Source of the DNA: Lachnospiraceae bacterium
GTDB lineage: Bacteria; Bacillota; Clostridia; Lachnospirales; Lachnospiraceae
Direction: 5' to 3'
DNA: 34,737 nt
Assembly (NCBI GenBank): GCA_024681985.1
Contig: JAIKZU010000115.1
Span: 1-34,737 of the forward strand
Of this stretch, positions 1 to 8,915 are shown in pieces (positions within the stretch are counted from its first letter, which is position 1; every line of letters begins with the position of its first letter). Under the pieces are notes generated by a model that made no database searches, was not told the origin of the DNA, and worked only from the letters and a program-made list of their open reading frames with translations. A program made the translations under genes and the position numbers.

Positions 1-1
1 T

Positions 2-658
2 GTCTTTGGAAGGGAGGAGAGCTATTGCCAAAAGATTGATACCGACATCCGTACATGGAATGCATCTGAGATGGAAGCGGGGGAGGAGAGCTCTGCATAC
101 CGGGTTTCTGTCACTACGATCAAGGCCACAGAGGAAATGAAGGCCAGGGCAAAGGAAAAACAGGAAAGTCCAGGGCGTGCGGTGTTAGATGAAATTCTTG
201 AGCAGACATCTGCGCCGGAAAAGCCCGAAGACCGGAAAAACACAGAGAATGAAGAGGCGAGACCGGCACCCTTTTCATCCGTGCCCCGACCATCAGGAGA
301 GCCGGCGTCGGCTGATGGCACGGGGGATGCCCACGAGCCGGGGAAGTATGATTTGCCGGAGACTTCAGGTGCAATGCCGCCAAGGGATCAGGAAAACGGC
401 GCACAGCCGCCGGAGGAGGAAACCTTGCCGCCGGACGAGAGTGAACAGGACAATATGACACATCCATCCGGTGATGAGAGATTGCTTCCGGACGGCGATC
501 CCCCGGATACCGATCAGACACCGGCAGAACCCGGTCAGACACCGCCGACGGATGGGCGGATATCCTCCGAGAAAAGTCCGATGGAAAACAATCCGATACC
601 GCCTGCAGGGGGTACACCATCCCCACCGAAAAGCGGCTCCGACGCGGATATCCCATAA
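2..658 (+). CDS. C-terminal part of an uncharacterized protein with a long acidic, Pro/Glu/Asp-rich, probably disordered tail (5' truncated by window edge)
   Basis: The reading frame of the 71..658 ORF stays open to the window start (VFGREESYCQKIDTDIRTWNASEMEAG...). The tail is low complexity (PPDESEQDN...GDPPDTDQTPAEPGQTPPTDG...). Confidence 0.5.
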   Translation, partial: VFGREESYCQKIDTDIRTWNASEMEAGEESSAYRVSVTTIKATEEMKARAKEKQESPGRAVLDEILEQTSAPEKPEDRKNTENEEARPAPFSSVPRPSGEPASADGTGDAHEPGKYDLPETSGAMPPRDQENGAQPPEEETLPPDESEQDNMTHPSGDERLLPDGDPPDTDQTPAEPGQTPPTDGRISSEKSPMENNPIPPAGGTPSPPKSGSDADIP

Positions 659-688
659 CCCTTGCTTTTTGTGATACAATTTTAATGA

Positions 689-845
689 GTTTATGCCGAT
701 ATAAGAGACGGAAAGATATGCGATGAGGCAGTGCGCAAATGTCCGTCAGACAGTTTTGTCCTCAGTGGGACGATACAGAAATTCAACCTGACATTTGATA
801 TTTCTTGGAAATTGATGAAAGATATCTGCCCCTGTTTTATGATTT
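689..845 (+). pseudogene. Remnant of an HI0074-family nucleotidyltransferase substrate-binding (HEPN/MNT-associated) gene
   Basis: The frame from about 689 reads VYADIRDGKICDEAVRKCPSDSFVLSGTIQKFNLTFDISWKLMKDICPCFMI*. The S-D-F-V-..-G-T-I-Q-K-F-..-L-T-F-D-..-S-W-K-L-M-K-D signature is typical of the family. There is no full-length ORF. Confidence 0.5.
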
Positions 846-884
846 AAAGACCGTGGTGGCAGATTTGATTACAGAAGAGCAGAT

Positions 885-1595
885 ATGAAATCAAGACTGA
901 AAATACTTATGGCGGTGACCTTATTTTTGGTCGTCGCCTTTTTTATTTATGTAAATATCTATTATCCGGCGGGACATAAGGCAAAGGAGGCGCTTGTTTC
1001 CGACGATACGGTGGTGGTGCAGCCGACAGCGGACGGGTATTTCTTTGACGGAGCTTCGACGACGGATGCGTTCGTATTTTATCCCGGCGGAAAGGTGGAC
1101 TGTGAGGCCTACGCACCGCTTTTGCGGCGCATTGCGCAGAATGGACCGGATGTCTTTCTGATCGACATGCCGTTTCGGCTGGCGATCTTTGACCAAAATG
1201 CCGCCGAGCGGGTGATGGCAGAGTACGAATACCCGCACTGGTATGTGGGCGGACACTCTCTGGGCGGTGCCATGGCAGCAAAATACGCCGCAGAACACGG
1301 AGAAGATTTAGACGGCGTCATTCTGCTCGCCGCTTATCCCATCAAGCCTCTGGACGAGGATTTGACGGAAATTCTCATCTACGGCACAAGGGACGGCGTT
1401 ATAAACCGCGACTGGTTAGCCAAAAGCCGTGCCTATGCGCCGAGACGCTACATCGAGCATGCGATCGCCGGTGGAAATCATGCGTATTTTGGTGATTACG
1501 GGGAGCAGAAGGGGGACGAAAGGGCGCTCATTTCTGCGGATTTTCAGCAGGAAGAGGCGGCGGTACTGATCGACAGCTGCATCAACGGCAAATAG
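885..1595 (+). CDS. Membrane-anchored alpha/beta hydrolase
   Basis: N-terminal hydrophobic anchor, GHSLGG nucleophile elbow, late GGNHAYFGDYG His region. Confidence 0.8.
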   Translation: MKSRLKILMAVTLFLVVAFFIYVNIYYPAGHKAKEALVSDDTVVVQPTADGYFFDGASTTDAFVFYPGGKVDCEAYAPLLRRIAQNGPDVFLIDMPFRLAIFDQNAAERVMAEYEYPHWYVGGHSLGGAMAAKYAAEHGEDLDGVILLAAYPIKPLDEDLTEILIYGTRDGVINRDWLAKSRAYAPRRYIEHAIAGGNHAYFGDYGEQKGDERALISADFQQEEAAVLIDSCINGK

Positions 1596-1636
1596 TAGCT
1601 GATATCCCCTATATCACGCACGTACTCTTTCACGTA

Positions 1637-1675
1637 CAAAATGAGCCCTTGACACCGTCCCCGAGGCTCATTTTG
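1637..1675. terminator. Bidirectional intrinsic terminator between convergent genes
   Basis: Perfect 11-bp inverted repeat CAAAATGAGCC ... GGCTCATTTTG (1637-1647 / 1665-1675), with A/T runs at the outer ends of the arms. Confidence 0.6.
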
Positions 1676-3641
1676 AGAATTCGACGATGGCCTTGAAGAG
1701 GTCGCCGTCGATGGAGAGCGTTAGGCTGCCGCCCATGGATTCCGTCAGGCTTTTGGCGATGGAAAGTCCTAAGCCGTTGCCGTCGGTGTAGCGGGATTTG
1801 TCGCCACGGACGAACCGCTCCATCAGTTCATCGGCAGAGATGTTTAATTCCTCTCTGGAGGTGTTTCGGAACACGAACCGTAGTTTTTCATCGGCTTCCT
1901 CCAGGCTGATGTAGGCTCTGGTGCCCGACTGGGCATACTTTACGATGTTGTTCATGAGATTGTCGAATACTCTCCAAAGATATCGGCTGTCCGCCGTCAG
2001 GTAGAGATCATTCTCCGGTATGTTGGTTACCACGCTGATGCGGTTCTGCTCCAGCCGGTCGGTAAACTCTCCCACAGATTGGTTCAGAAGCACCCCCGCA
2101 TTCACCCGTTCCATATGATAATCCACATTACCTGTGGCGGCTTTTGAGGCTTCGATCAAGTCTTCAATGAGCTTCTTTAACCGCTTGGACTGTCTGTCCA
2201 AAACCTCCAAGTATTCTTTTACCTTTTCACTTTCCGGTTGCTCTTTTTCCAAGAGATCTACATAGTTGATGATGGAAGTAAGGGGTGTCTTGATGTCATG
2301 AGATACGTTGGTGATGAGTTCCGTCTTCATCCGTTCACTTTTTGTCCGTTCTTCCAGTGCAACGGTAATGCCGGACTGGATCTCATTCATGGCCTTTGCG
2401 TGCTCTTCCATGAAAAGGGGCATCCCCTGTAGATCCACCTGGGCTGTGGTGTCGCCCTCGGCAAGTGAAAGGGCAGCACCTTTGATCCTGGCGTAATAGG
2501 CCAGAAATCTGTGGAGCAGGAAGGTGACGATGATCTTTTCCACAAGCCAGAAGGGAAAAAATGAGCCGGAGTCCGAGGCCGCGATAAAAATAAGTTCAAG
2601 GATGGAAACCAGGATGTATACGATCCAGATCCGGTTCGTCCATTTGATCGTTGCGCGAACGAGCTTGGATTCCGCATGCAGTTTCTTTAACCATTTGATA
2701 GGAAGATTGATGCATCTGCCGATCAAACTGTTCTTCCATACATGGTGCAATTTGATATTTACCGCGATATTGGAACTCCACAAAAAACCGATGAGCATGG
2801 CGGCGCAGCCTCCCAACACCACAAACATCCCCAATAACCCGAAGGCAATGCTGGAGATGGCGTAGAACAGTTCAGCCATAAGTCCAAAGATAATACCTTC
2901 TAAAACCAGCATGAGCACAAATGCCAGATCCGCAGGGATCCTTTCAATGAAGCCTTCCGTGATCCCTTCCACGCCCTTTTTATGACCGGCGGCACACAGA
3001 AACAGGATCCAGCATCCAAAGGCCAGGGCAAAGGAGACAAGGGTAGCCAGGGGCAAAAAGTACTTCATGGTAGGTGCGGCATCGGAAAAAGCTTTCGCCT
3101 GGGCGTAAAAGTCCACAGGGTTTTTATTTACGGCCATCTTTTCCTCATTGGGGAAGCAGATAAAGGTGTAGTAAGTAAGATCCGGGTTTCTATCGATCCC
3201 GTAGGAGGAAATGTCGTTTCCGTTCCAGGGATCTAAAAACCGCTCGCTGAGACGTATTTCCGTCTGCTCACCGATGCCGAAGACGTCAATAAAAGCATCC
3301 TTTGGGACCCGGATCCCGCTAAAGTTCCGATACAGATAGTTGCTGTCCAAATCCAGGTTCATTTCCGAGATGTCATCTCCCGCGATGATCCCATAGTAAC
3401 AGTTCATGGATTCCAATCGATCGGAGGTGTAGCCCCGGTCCGCCTCGTAAAAGACCCAGGCGGCATAATCCTGCGCGGCGTACTCCTTCAGTTCCTTGTC
3501 AAAATCGGATGTGTTGCTGGAAAAAAGTCCAAAGCTTCCGAAAACAGCACATAAAAAGATCAAAACCGCAAAGGCAAACGCCGATATGGTACTAATGATC
3601 CCCAGAAAGATCTTTCCGGTCCTTGTATAAAATAATTTCAT
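1668..3641 (-). CDS. Two-component sensor histidine kinase (multi-TM, HisKA/HATPase_c)
   Basis: H-box NVSHDIKTPLTSIINYVDLL, N-box DNLMNNIVKYA, G-box GNGLGLSIAKSL. Downstream of its partner response regulator. Confidence 0.93.
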   Translation of the reverse strand: MKLFYTRTGKIFLGIISTISAFAFAVLIFLCAVFGSFGLFSSNTSDFDKELKEYAAQDYAAWVFYEADRGYTSDRLESMNCYYGIIAGDDISEMNLDLDSNYLYRNFSGIRVPKDAFIDVFGIGEQTEIRLSERFLDPWNGNDISSYGIDRNPDLTYYTFICFPNEEKMAVNKNPVDFYAQAKAFSDAAPTMKYFLPLATLVSFALAFGCWILFLCAAGHKKGVEGITEGFIERIPADLAFVLMLVLEGIIFGLMAELFYAISSIAFGLLGMFVVLGGCAAMLIGFLWSSNIAVNIKLHHVWKNSLIGRCINLPIKWLKKLHAESKLVRATIKWTNRIWIVYILVSILELIFIAASDSGSFFPFWLVEKIIVTFLLHRFLAYYARIKGAALSLAEGDTTAQVDLQGMPLFMEEHAKAMNEIQSGITVALEERTKSERMKTELITNVSHDIKTPLTSIINYVDLLEKEQPESEKVKEYLEVLDRQSKRLKKLIEDLIEASKAATGNVDYHMERVNAGVLLNQSVGEFTDRLEQNRISVVTNIPENDLYLTADSRYLWRVFDNLMNNIVKYAQSGTRAYISLEEADEKLRFVFRNTSREELNISADELMERFVRGDKSRYTDGNGLGLSIAKSLTESMGGSLTLSIDGDLFKAIVEFSK

Positions 3642-3648
3642 ATCATCC

Positions 3649-4356
3649 TCACTCCATTTTATATCCGTGCCCCCAGACGGCTTTTAAATATCTGGGATTG
3701 GCACTGTCATACTCCAGTTTCTCCCTAAGGTGCCGGATGTGCACGGCCACGGTACTTTCGGCACCGATCACTGTATCCTTCCAGACACTTTCATAGATCT
3801 CATGAGGAGAGAGCACTTCACCCCGTCGGGTCATCAACAGCTTTAAAATGTCATATTCCAAGGGCGTTAAAGAAACGGGGTTTCCGTCCAGGGTGACTTC
3901 CTTCGCTTTATCGTTCAGTTCGATACCGCCGATGACGAGGATTCCTGTATCTGTCCCGTCCGGAGATGCGTTCTGCGTTCCTAATATCGTATAGCGGCGC
4001 AGCTGGGATTTTACCCTGGCCATCAGTTCCACCGGATTAAAGGGCTTTGTTACGTAGTCGTCCGCGCCCACAGTTAGGCCGATGACTTTGTCTGCATCCT
4101 CGCTTTTTGCAGTCAGCATGATGATGGGTACGTTGGAGATCTTTCGGATCTCCGCCATAGCGGCGATCCCGTCCATTTCCGGCATCATCACGTCCAAAAG
4201 GATCAACTGGATCTCTTTTCCTTCCGGGCTTTTCATAAAATCCAGTGCCTGCTTTCCGTTTGAAGCGGAGCTTACCTGCATCCCTTCACCTTCCAGATAG
4301 ATCCGAAGAGCGGATACGATATCCGGCTCATCATCGCATATGAGAATATGATACAT
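3649..4356 (-). CDS. OmpR/PhoB-family response regulator
   Basis: MYHILICDDEPDIV receiver, LLDVMMPEMDG, MLTAKSEDADKVIGLTVGADDYVTKPF, C-terminal winged helix. Start chosen at 4356 (good RBS, receiver N-terminus) rather than the longer ORF. Confidence 0.93.
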   Translation of the reverse strand: MYHILICDDEPDIVSALRIYLEGEGMQVSSASNGKQALDFMKSPEGKEIQLILLDVMMPEMDGIAAMAEIRKISNVPIIMLTAKSEDADKVIGLTVGADDYVTKPFNPVELMARVKSQLRRYTILGTQNASPDGTDTGILVIGGIELNDKAKEVTLDGNPVSLTPLEYDILKLLMTRRGEVLSPHEIYESVWKDTVIGAESTVAVHIRHLREKLEYDSANPRYLKAVWGHGYKME

Positions 4357-4490
4357 GTTCCCTCCCGTTGGTGATGCCGCAAAACGTGGCAACACGAGTT
4401 ACCTTTATGATCGATCACAAATTCATTGTAAAGGTTATTATTTTAAGTTCCAAGTAGGGAAATCTTTAAGAATTGATTAAGAAATCATGA

Positions 4491-4496
4491 TATAAT
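4491..4496 (+). promoter_or_regulatory. Possible extended -10 promoter element for cstA
   Basis: TGATATAAT (TGnTATAAT) in the intergenic region between divergent genes. No good -35. Confidence 0.4.
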
Positions 4497-4582
4497 AACA
4501 AATACGTAAAGAAACGAGGTGCAGAATGAGCCCCCGGGACGGTGGTAGGGGATCATTTTAAGCAGAAGACAAGGAGACTGGC

Positions 4583-6007
4583 ATGATATCATTATTTATT
4601 TCATTTGTGTTTTTAATTGTTGGTTACAATGTCTACGGAAGGTTTGTGGAAAGAGTGTTTGCCCCGGATGACAGGCAGACCCCGGCCTATGCAAAGCAGG
4701 ACGGAGTGGACTTTGTTCCCATGCCCACCTGGAAGGCCATCCTGATACAGCTTTTAAACATCGCGGGAACGGGTCCCATCTTTGGTGCCCTCATGGGAGC
4801 CTGCTTCGGACCGGTGGTTTTTTTGTGGATCATATTGGGATCCGTTTTGGGCGGTGCAGTGCACGATTATATGTCGGGTATGATATCGGAACGGCATGAC
4901 GGTGCTTCCATAGCGGAGTTGTCCGGGATCTATCTGGGGCCTGTGGCAAAGTGGGTCATGCGGCTGTTTTCCGTTTTGCTTTTGCTTTTGACCGGTACGG
5001 TGTTTGTGACCTCTCCGGCCGCACTTTTGGCTAAACTGACGCCGGATACTTTAAGCCTGTCGGTCTGGATCGTGATCATTTTAATCTATTACGTTCTGGC
5101 CACTTTACTGCCCATCGATAAAGTCATCGGCAGATTTTACCCCATCTTCGGGGTGGTGCTCATTGCAATGGCGGTGGGGATCTTCAGCGGGATCTTTACC
5201 GGGGGATATCATGTCCCCGAGATCACACTTCAAAACCTGCATCCGGAGGGATTGCCCATCTGGCCCTTTATGTTCGTGACGGTGGCCTGCGGTGCCATCT
5301 CCGGATTTCACGCCACCCAGTCCCCTATGGTGGCCAAATGCATCAAATCGGAAAAACTGGGACGAAAGGTTTTTTACGGAGCCATGATCGCGGAATCCGT
5401 TATCGCGCTGGCCTGGGCAGAAGGAGGCGTGGCCTTTTACGGTACCACCGGCGGCCTGTACAATGCCATTACCGAAGCAGGTCAATCCGGCGTGGTCTAT
5501 GAGATCTCCACCGGTATGCTGGGGACCGTGGGAGGGATCCTGGCGATCATCGGCGTGGTGGCCTGTCCCATTACCTCCGGGGATACGGCCTTTCGCTCGG
5601 CACGCTTGATCCTGGCGGAGATCACCGGGCTGGATCAAAAAAAGATCAAAAACCGACTGCTCATCACCGTTCCTCTATTAGGATTGGGAGCGTTCCTTAC
5701 CCAGCTGAACTTTAATGTGCTCTGGCGCTATTTTTCCTGGAGCAACCAGACCCTGGCCATGATCTCTCTTTGGGTGGCCACGGCATATCTTTTAAAAACA
5801 CACAAGAAAAAGGCAGTTAGCCTCATCACAGCACTTCCGGCGTCCTTTATGACAGCTGTCAGCGTGACCTATATACTTATTGCCGACGAAGGATTAAAGC
5901 TTTCTGCCTCCGTTAGCTATCCCATCGGCATTGTAGCTGCCATCGGCTTGTTTGTGATCTACCTGGTACTGGGTGCCCGGATCGATCCTAAAGGGGAGAC
6001 AAAGTAA
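4583..6007 (+). CDS. cstA: Carbon starvation protein A family (CstA/pyruvate or peptide transporter)
   Basis: Characteristic CstA sequence: GTGPIFGALMGACFGPVVFLWIILGSVLGGAVHDYMSGMISERHDGASIAEL, VACPITSGDTAFRSARL. Confidence 0.92.
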   Translation: MISLFISFVFLIVGYNVYGRFVERVFAPDDRQTPAYAKQDGVDFVPMPTWKAILIQLLNIAGTGPIFGALMGACFGPVVFLWIILGSVLGGAVHDYMSGMISERHDGASIAELSGIYLGPVAKWVMRLFSVLLLLLTGTVFVTSPAALLAKLTPDTLSLSVWIVIILIYYVLATLLPIDKVIGRFYPIFGVVLIAMAVGIFSGIFTGGYHVPEITLQNLHPEGLPIWPFMFVTVACGAISGFHATQSPMVAKCIKSEKLGRKVFYGAMIAESVIALAWAEGGVAFYGTTGGLYNAITEAGQSGVVYEISTGMLGTVGGILAIIGVVACPITSGDTAFRSARLILAEITGLDQKKIKNRLLITVPLLGLGAFLTQLNFNVLWRYFSWSNQTLAMISLWVATAYLLKTHKKKAVSLITALPASFMTAVSVTYILIADEGLKLSASVSYPIGIVAAIGLFVIYLVLGARIDPKGETK

Positions 6008-6041
6008 CATGAACCGCGTACTGTCCCTGTGGAATTCTTGT

Positions 6042-6061
6042 AGGATACGGGAGAGTATCCT
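6042..6061 (+). terminator. Short hairpin between cstA and the kinase gene (weak terminator or attenuator)
   Basis: AGGATAC-GGGAGA-GTATCCT 7-bp stem followed by TTGGTTTT. Confidence 0.35.
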
Positions 6062-6097
6062 TGGTTTTGGAACGATAGTAAAATAAGGGTATGTTTT

Positions 6098-7360
6098 ATG
6101 TTTGAAGTTCCCGAACTGCAGACGTTGGGAGCGCTTAATCTGGCGCTGATCCTGCAGTTGGGCGGCGTTTTGATCGTAGCCGCCGTGGATCCTTACATCA
6201 AAAAAGAAAAGCGCATCCTGGTATTTTCCGTGGTGCTCATTGTGGCATATTTGCTGGCCGAACCCCAGATGGAAGCCGGGTTCGGCGATGTCCTGTTCCG
6301 GAACGATCCGGTGTTCTGGGCTATCCTGTCGTCGGCCGTAGGCTACACCCTTCGACCGGTGGTGATCTATCTGTACATACGGATCACGGATAACGATAAG
6401 GGGAAAAAGATCCTTTGGGCACTTTTGGCATTTAATGCCCTCGTCAGTTTTTCCGCATTCTTTGTTCCCTGGGCGTATACCTTTGATGAACTGCTCCACT
6501 TCCACAGAGGACCTTTGGGATATGTTCCTTTTATCGTAAGTCTCATCATGGTGATCTGGCTTCTGGTGGGAACGGCATTAACATATAAAGGATTGCGCAG
6601 GAGAGAAGGGGTGGTACCTACGGTAATCTCCCTGGCGGTCTTGCTGTCTGTCTGGATGGATCTGCAGCTTGGCTTTTCTCCCCCCGTCTCCTTTTTGACA
6701 GTGGCTATGTCTGAAAGCTGCGTGTTCTTTTTTATCTGGCTGCATCTGCAGTTCGTAAGGGAGCACGAGGCGGCGCTAAGGGCGGAACAGAGGATCCGGA
6801 TCATGGTCTCCCAGATCCAGCCCCACTTTTTGTTCAACACCTTGTCAACCATCCAGGCGCTCATCGACATCGACCCGGAGCGGGCGTCGGACATCATCGG
6901 AAAATTTGCCATGTATCTGCGACAGAATATCGATGCCTTAAGTCGGGAATCCCTGATCCCTGTCCGGCAGGAACTGGAACATACAAGGACCTACTCCGAT
7001 ATTGAAAAGGTCCGTTTTCCTTCCATCCGCATCGAATATGATATTCAGGACGAGGATTTTTCCGTTCCGGCGCTTACGATCCAGCCGGTGGTGGAAAACG
7101 CCATTCGCCACGGTGTGAGGGGGAAAAAACACGGATGGGTGTCCGTCAGTACCTATCGGGACGGCGATGAACATGTGATCAGTATCAGAGACAACGGTGT
7201 CGGCTTTGATGTGGAGAGTCTGAAAGATTATGAAGGCGCCAGCGATCATATCGGCGTGCAAAATGTCCGGGATCGCATCACCGACATGACAGGCGGTACC
7301 TACTTTGTGGAAAGCGTGGTAGGCGAAGGCACCTCGGTGGTAATGAGAATACCTGTATAA
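6098..7360 (+). CDS. LytS/YesM-type sensor histidine kinase with N-terminal membrane domain
   Basis: Multiple TM segments, then QIQPHFLFNTLSTIQALI (His_kinase) and HATPase (PVVENAIRHGVRGK, DNGVGFD). Confidence 0.9.
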   Translation: MFEVPELQTLGALNLALILQLGGVLIVAAVDPYIKKEKRILVFSVVLIVAYLLAEPQMEAGFGDVLFRNDPVFWAILSSAVGYTLRPVVIYLYIRITDNDKGKKILWALLAFNALVSFSAFFVPWAYTFDELLHFHRGPLGYVPFIVSLIMVIWLLVGTALTYKGLRRREGVVPTVISLAVLLSVWMDLQLGFSPPVSFLTVAMSESCVFFFIWLHLQFVREHEAALRAEQRIRIMVSQIQPHFLFNTLSTIQALIDIDPERASDIIGKFAMYLRQNIDALSRESLIPVRQELEHTRTYSDIEKVRFPSIRIEYDIQDEDFSVPALTIQPVVENAIRHGVRGKKHGWVSVSTYRDGDEHVISIRDNGVGFDVESLKDYEGASDHIGVQNVRDRITDMTGGTYFVESVVGEGTSVVMRIPV

Positions 7361-7370
7361 AGGAAGAGCT

Positions 7371-8183
7371 ATGACAGCGATCTGTGTGGATGATGAGGAA
7401 CTGATCCTGCAAAGGACAGTCTCTCTTGTGAAAAAAACGGAAAAGTTTGATACGGTGGTATCCTTTACGGATGCACGGGAGGCCTTATCCTACGTGGAAG
7501 GTAACAAGGCAGATCTGGCCCTTTTGGATATCGACATGCCCGGTATGGGAGGCCTGGATCTGGCTAATGCCATGATCGACGCATGTCCCGGGATCCGGGT
7601 GATCTTTTTGACCGGCTATTCCGAGTATGCGGTGGATGCCTATGCCATGCATGCCACCGGATATCTGTTGAAACCCGTAAGCTATGACAGACTCTTGGCA
7701 GAGATCGAATATGCCCTGGATACGAAGGAGAAGGAATCCGATGCTGAGCACAAAGCGGACAAACCGAAAGTTTGCATTGAGACATTTGGCTACTTCAATA
7801 TCCTGGTGGACGGCAGGCCGGTTTCCTTTAAGCGTTCAAAGGCAAAGGAACTCATCGCCTGTCTGGTGGATCGTCATGGACAGTTTGTTTCCAGAAAAGA
7901 TCTCTTTTATATCCTGTGGGAGGATGACGACTATGACAGAGCGAAACAGAAGTATTTCGACACGGTCATCCGAAGCCTGCGGGATACCTTAGAGGAGTAC
8001 GGGATCGCAGATATTTTTGAAATGGAAAAAGGCCTGATGCGGGTGGTCCCGGAAAAGGTGGACTGCGACCTCTACCGATTTTTGGATAAGGATAAAGCCG
8101 CTATGGAAAGTTTTCGCGGAGAATATATGAGTTCCTATTCCTGGGCCAGTGTCACGGAGGGATATCTGGCAGGATTAGAATAA
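7371..8183 (+). CDS. Response regulator with SARP-like winged-helix output domain
   Basis: Receiver DDEELILQRTV...LLDIDMPGMGGLDLA...YLLKPV; C-terminal ETFGYFNILVDGRPVSFKRSKAKELIACLVDRHGQFVSRKDL. Confidence 0.85.
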   Translation: MTAICVDDEELILQRTVSLVKKTEKFDTVVSFTDAREALSYVEGNKADLALLDIDMPGMGGLDLANAMIDACPGIRVIFLTGYSEYAVDAYAMHATGYLLKPVSYDRLLAEIEYALDTKEKESDAEHKADKPKVCIETFGYFNILVDGRPVSFKRSKAKELIACLVDRHGQFVSRKDLFYILWEDDDYDRAKQKYFDTVIRSLRDTLEEYGIADIFEMEKGLMRVVPEKVDCDLYRFLDKDKAAMESFRGEYMSSYSWASVTEGYLAGLE

Positions 8184-8201
8184 AAAAGAAGGGAGAAGAA
8201 A

Positions 8202-8915
8202 ATGTTTTTACCGTTGACTGAAGAAAATATATCCACCCTTTTGATCGACGGCTCCGTGCTCTTGCTTTTGGCGGGAGTACTGATGGAGACCGGGATCATG
8301 CGACGACGAGGGAAGGATGATGACAAACTGTTTTTTTTGCTGGTGGTCTTAAACATGGCGCTGGCAGTCTCCGACATCATCACCTATCTGGCGGACCGAA
8401 AGGATTTTGTGGGGGCCAGATTCTTTAACATGGGAGGAATCACTTTATTTTACATGATCTTTGTCTTGATGTTCATGGTGTGGTATCACTACTGCCTGGT
8501 CCGGTTCCGGGGGCATGACAGTTCTAAAGTGAGAGGATCCCGGGCCTTCTTCCTGCCGGGGATCATAACGGAGGTACTGCTTTTGATCAATCTCTTTACC
8601 GGGTGGTTCTTTTCTGTGGATGAGAGTAATACCTATCATCACGGGGTGTTGTTCGTTCCGCTGTTTTTAGTGATGGGATATTTTGTAGCATTGAGTCTGA
8701 TTTCCATCGTCAGATACAGGGCGGGAGTGGAAAAGGATAAACTGATCCCTGTATGGATCTATTTACTTCCGATCCTCATCGGAATGGTGGTTCCTTTCGT
8801 TTTCGGAGGGATATCTCTTGCGGCCATCGGTTGCGCCATGTCGGTTGTGTTTACGCACCTTGGCAGCGCCGCCGAGATCGTAAATTATGACGCGGAAGGA
8901 GGGAAGAAAGTATGA
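8202..8915 (+). CDS. 7TM-like membrane protein, putative sensor module
   Basis: About seven hydrophobic segments. Shares the NLFTGW(F/L)F motif region with the downstream ORF. Confidence 0.6.
   Translation: MFLPLTEENISTLLIDGSVLLLLAGVLMETGIMRRRGKDDDKLFFLLVVLNMALAVSDIITYLADRKDFVGARFFNMGGITLFYMIFVLMFMVWYHYCLVRFRGHDSSKVRGSRAFFLPGIITEVLLLINLFTGWFFSVDESNTYHHGVLFVPLFLVMGYFVALSLISIVRYRAGVEKDKLIPVWIYLLPILIGMVVPFVFGGISLAAIGCAMSVVFTHLGSAAEIVNYDAEGGKKV

Noticed and set aside
120-679. Several overlapping ORFs on both strands within the first 680 nt
   Set aside because: Shadow ORFs of the GC-rich low-complexity coding frame; no RBS and no recognizable domain.
4357-4395. Extended N-terminus (MLPRFAASPTGGN) of the response regulator ORF
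   Set aside because: The receiver domain begins at MYHILICDDE with a GGGAGGG RBS just upstream; the extension is not needed.
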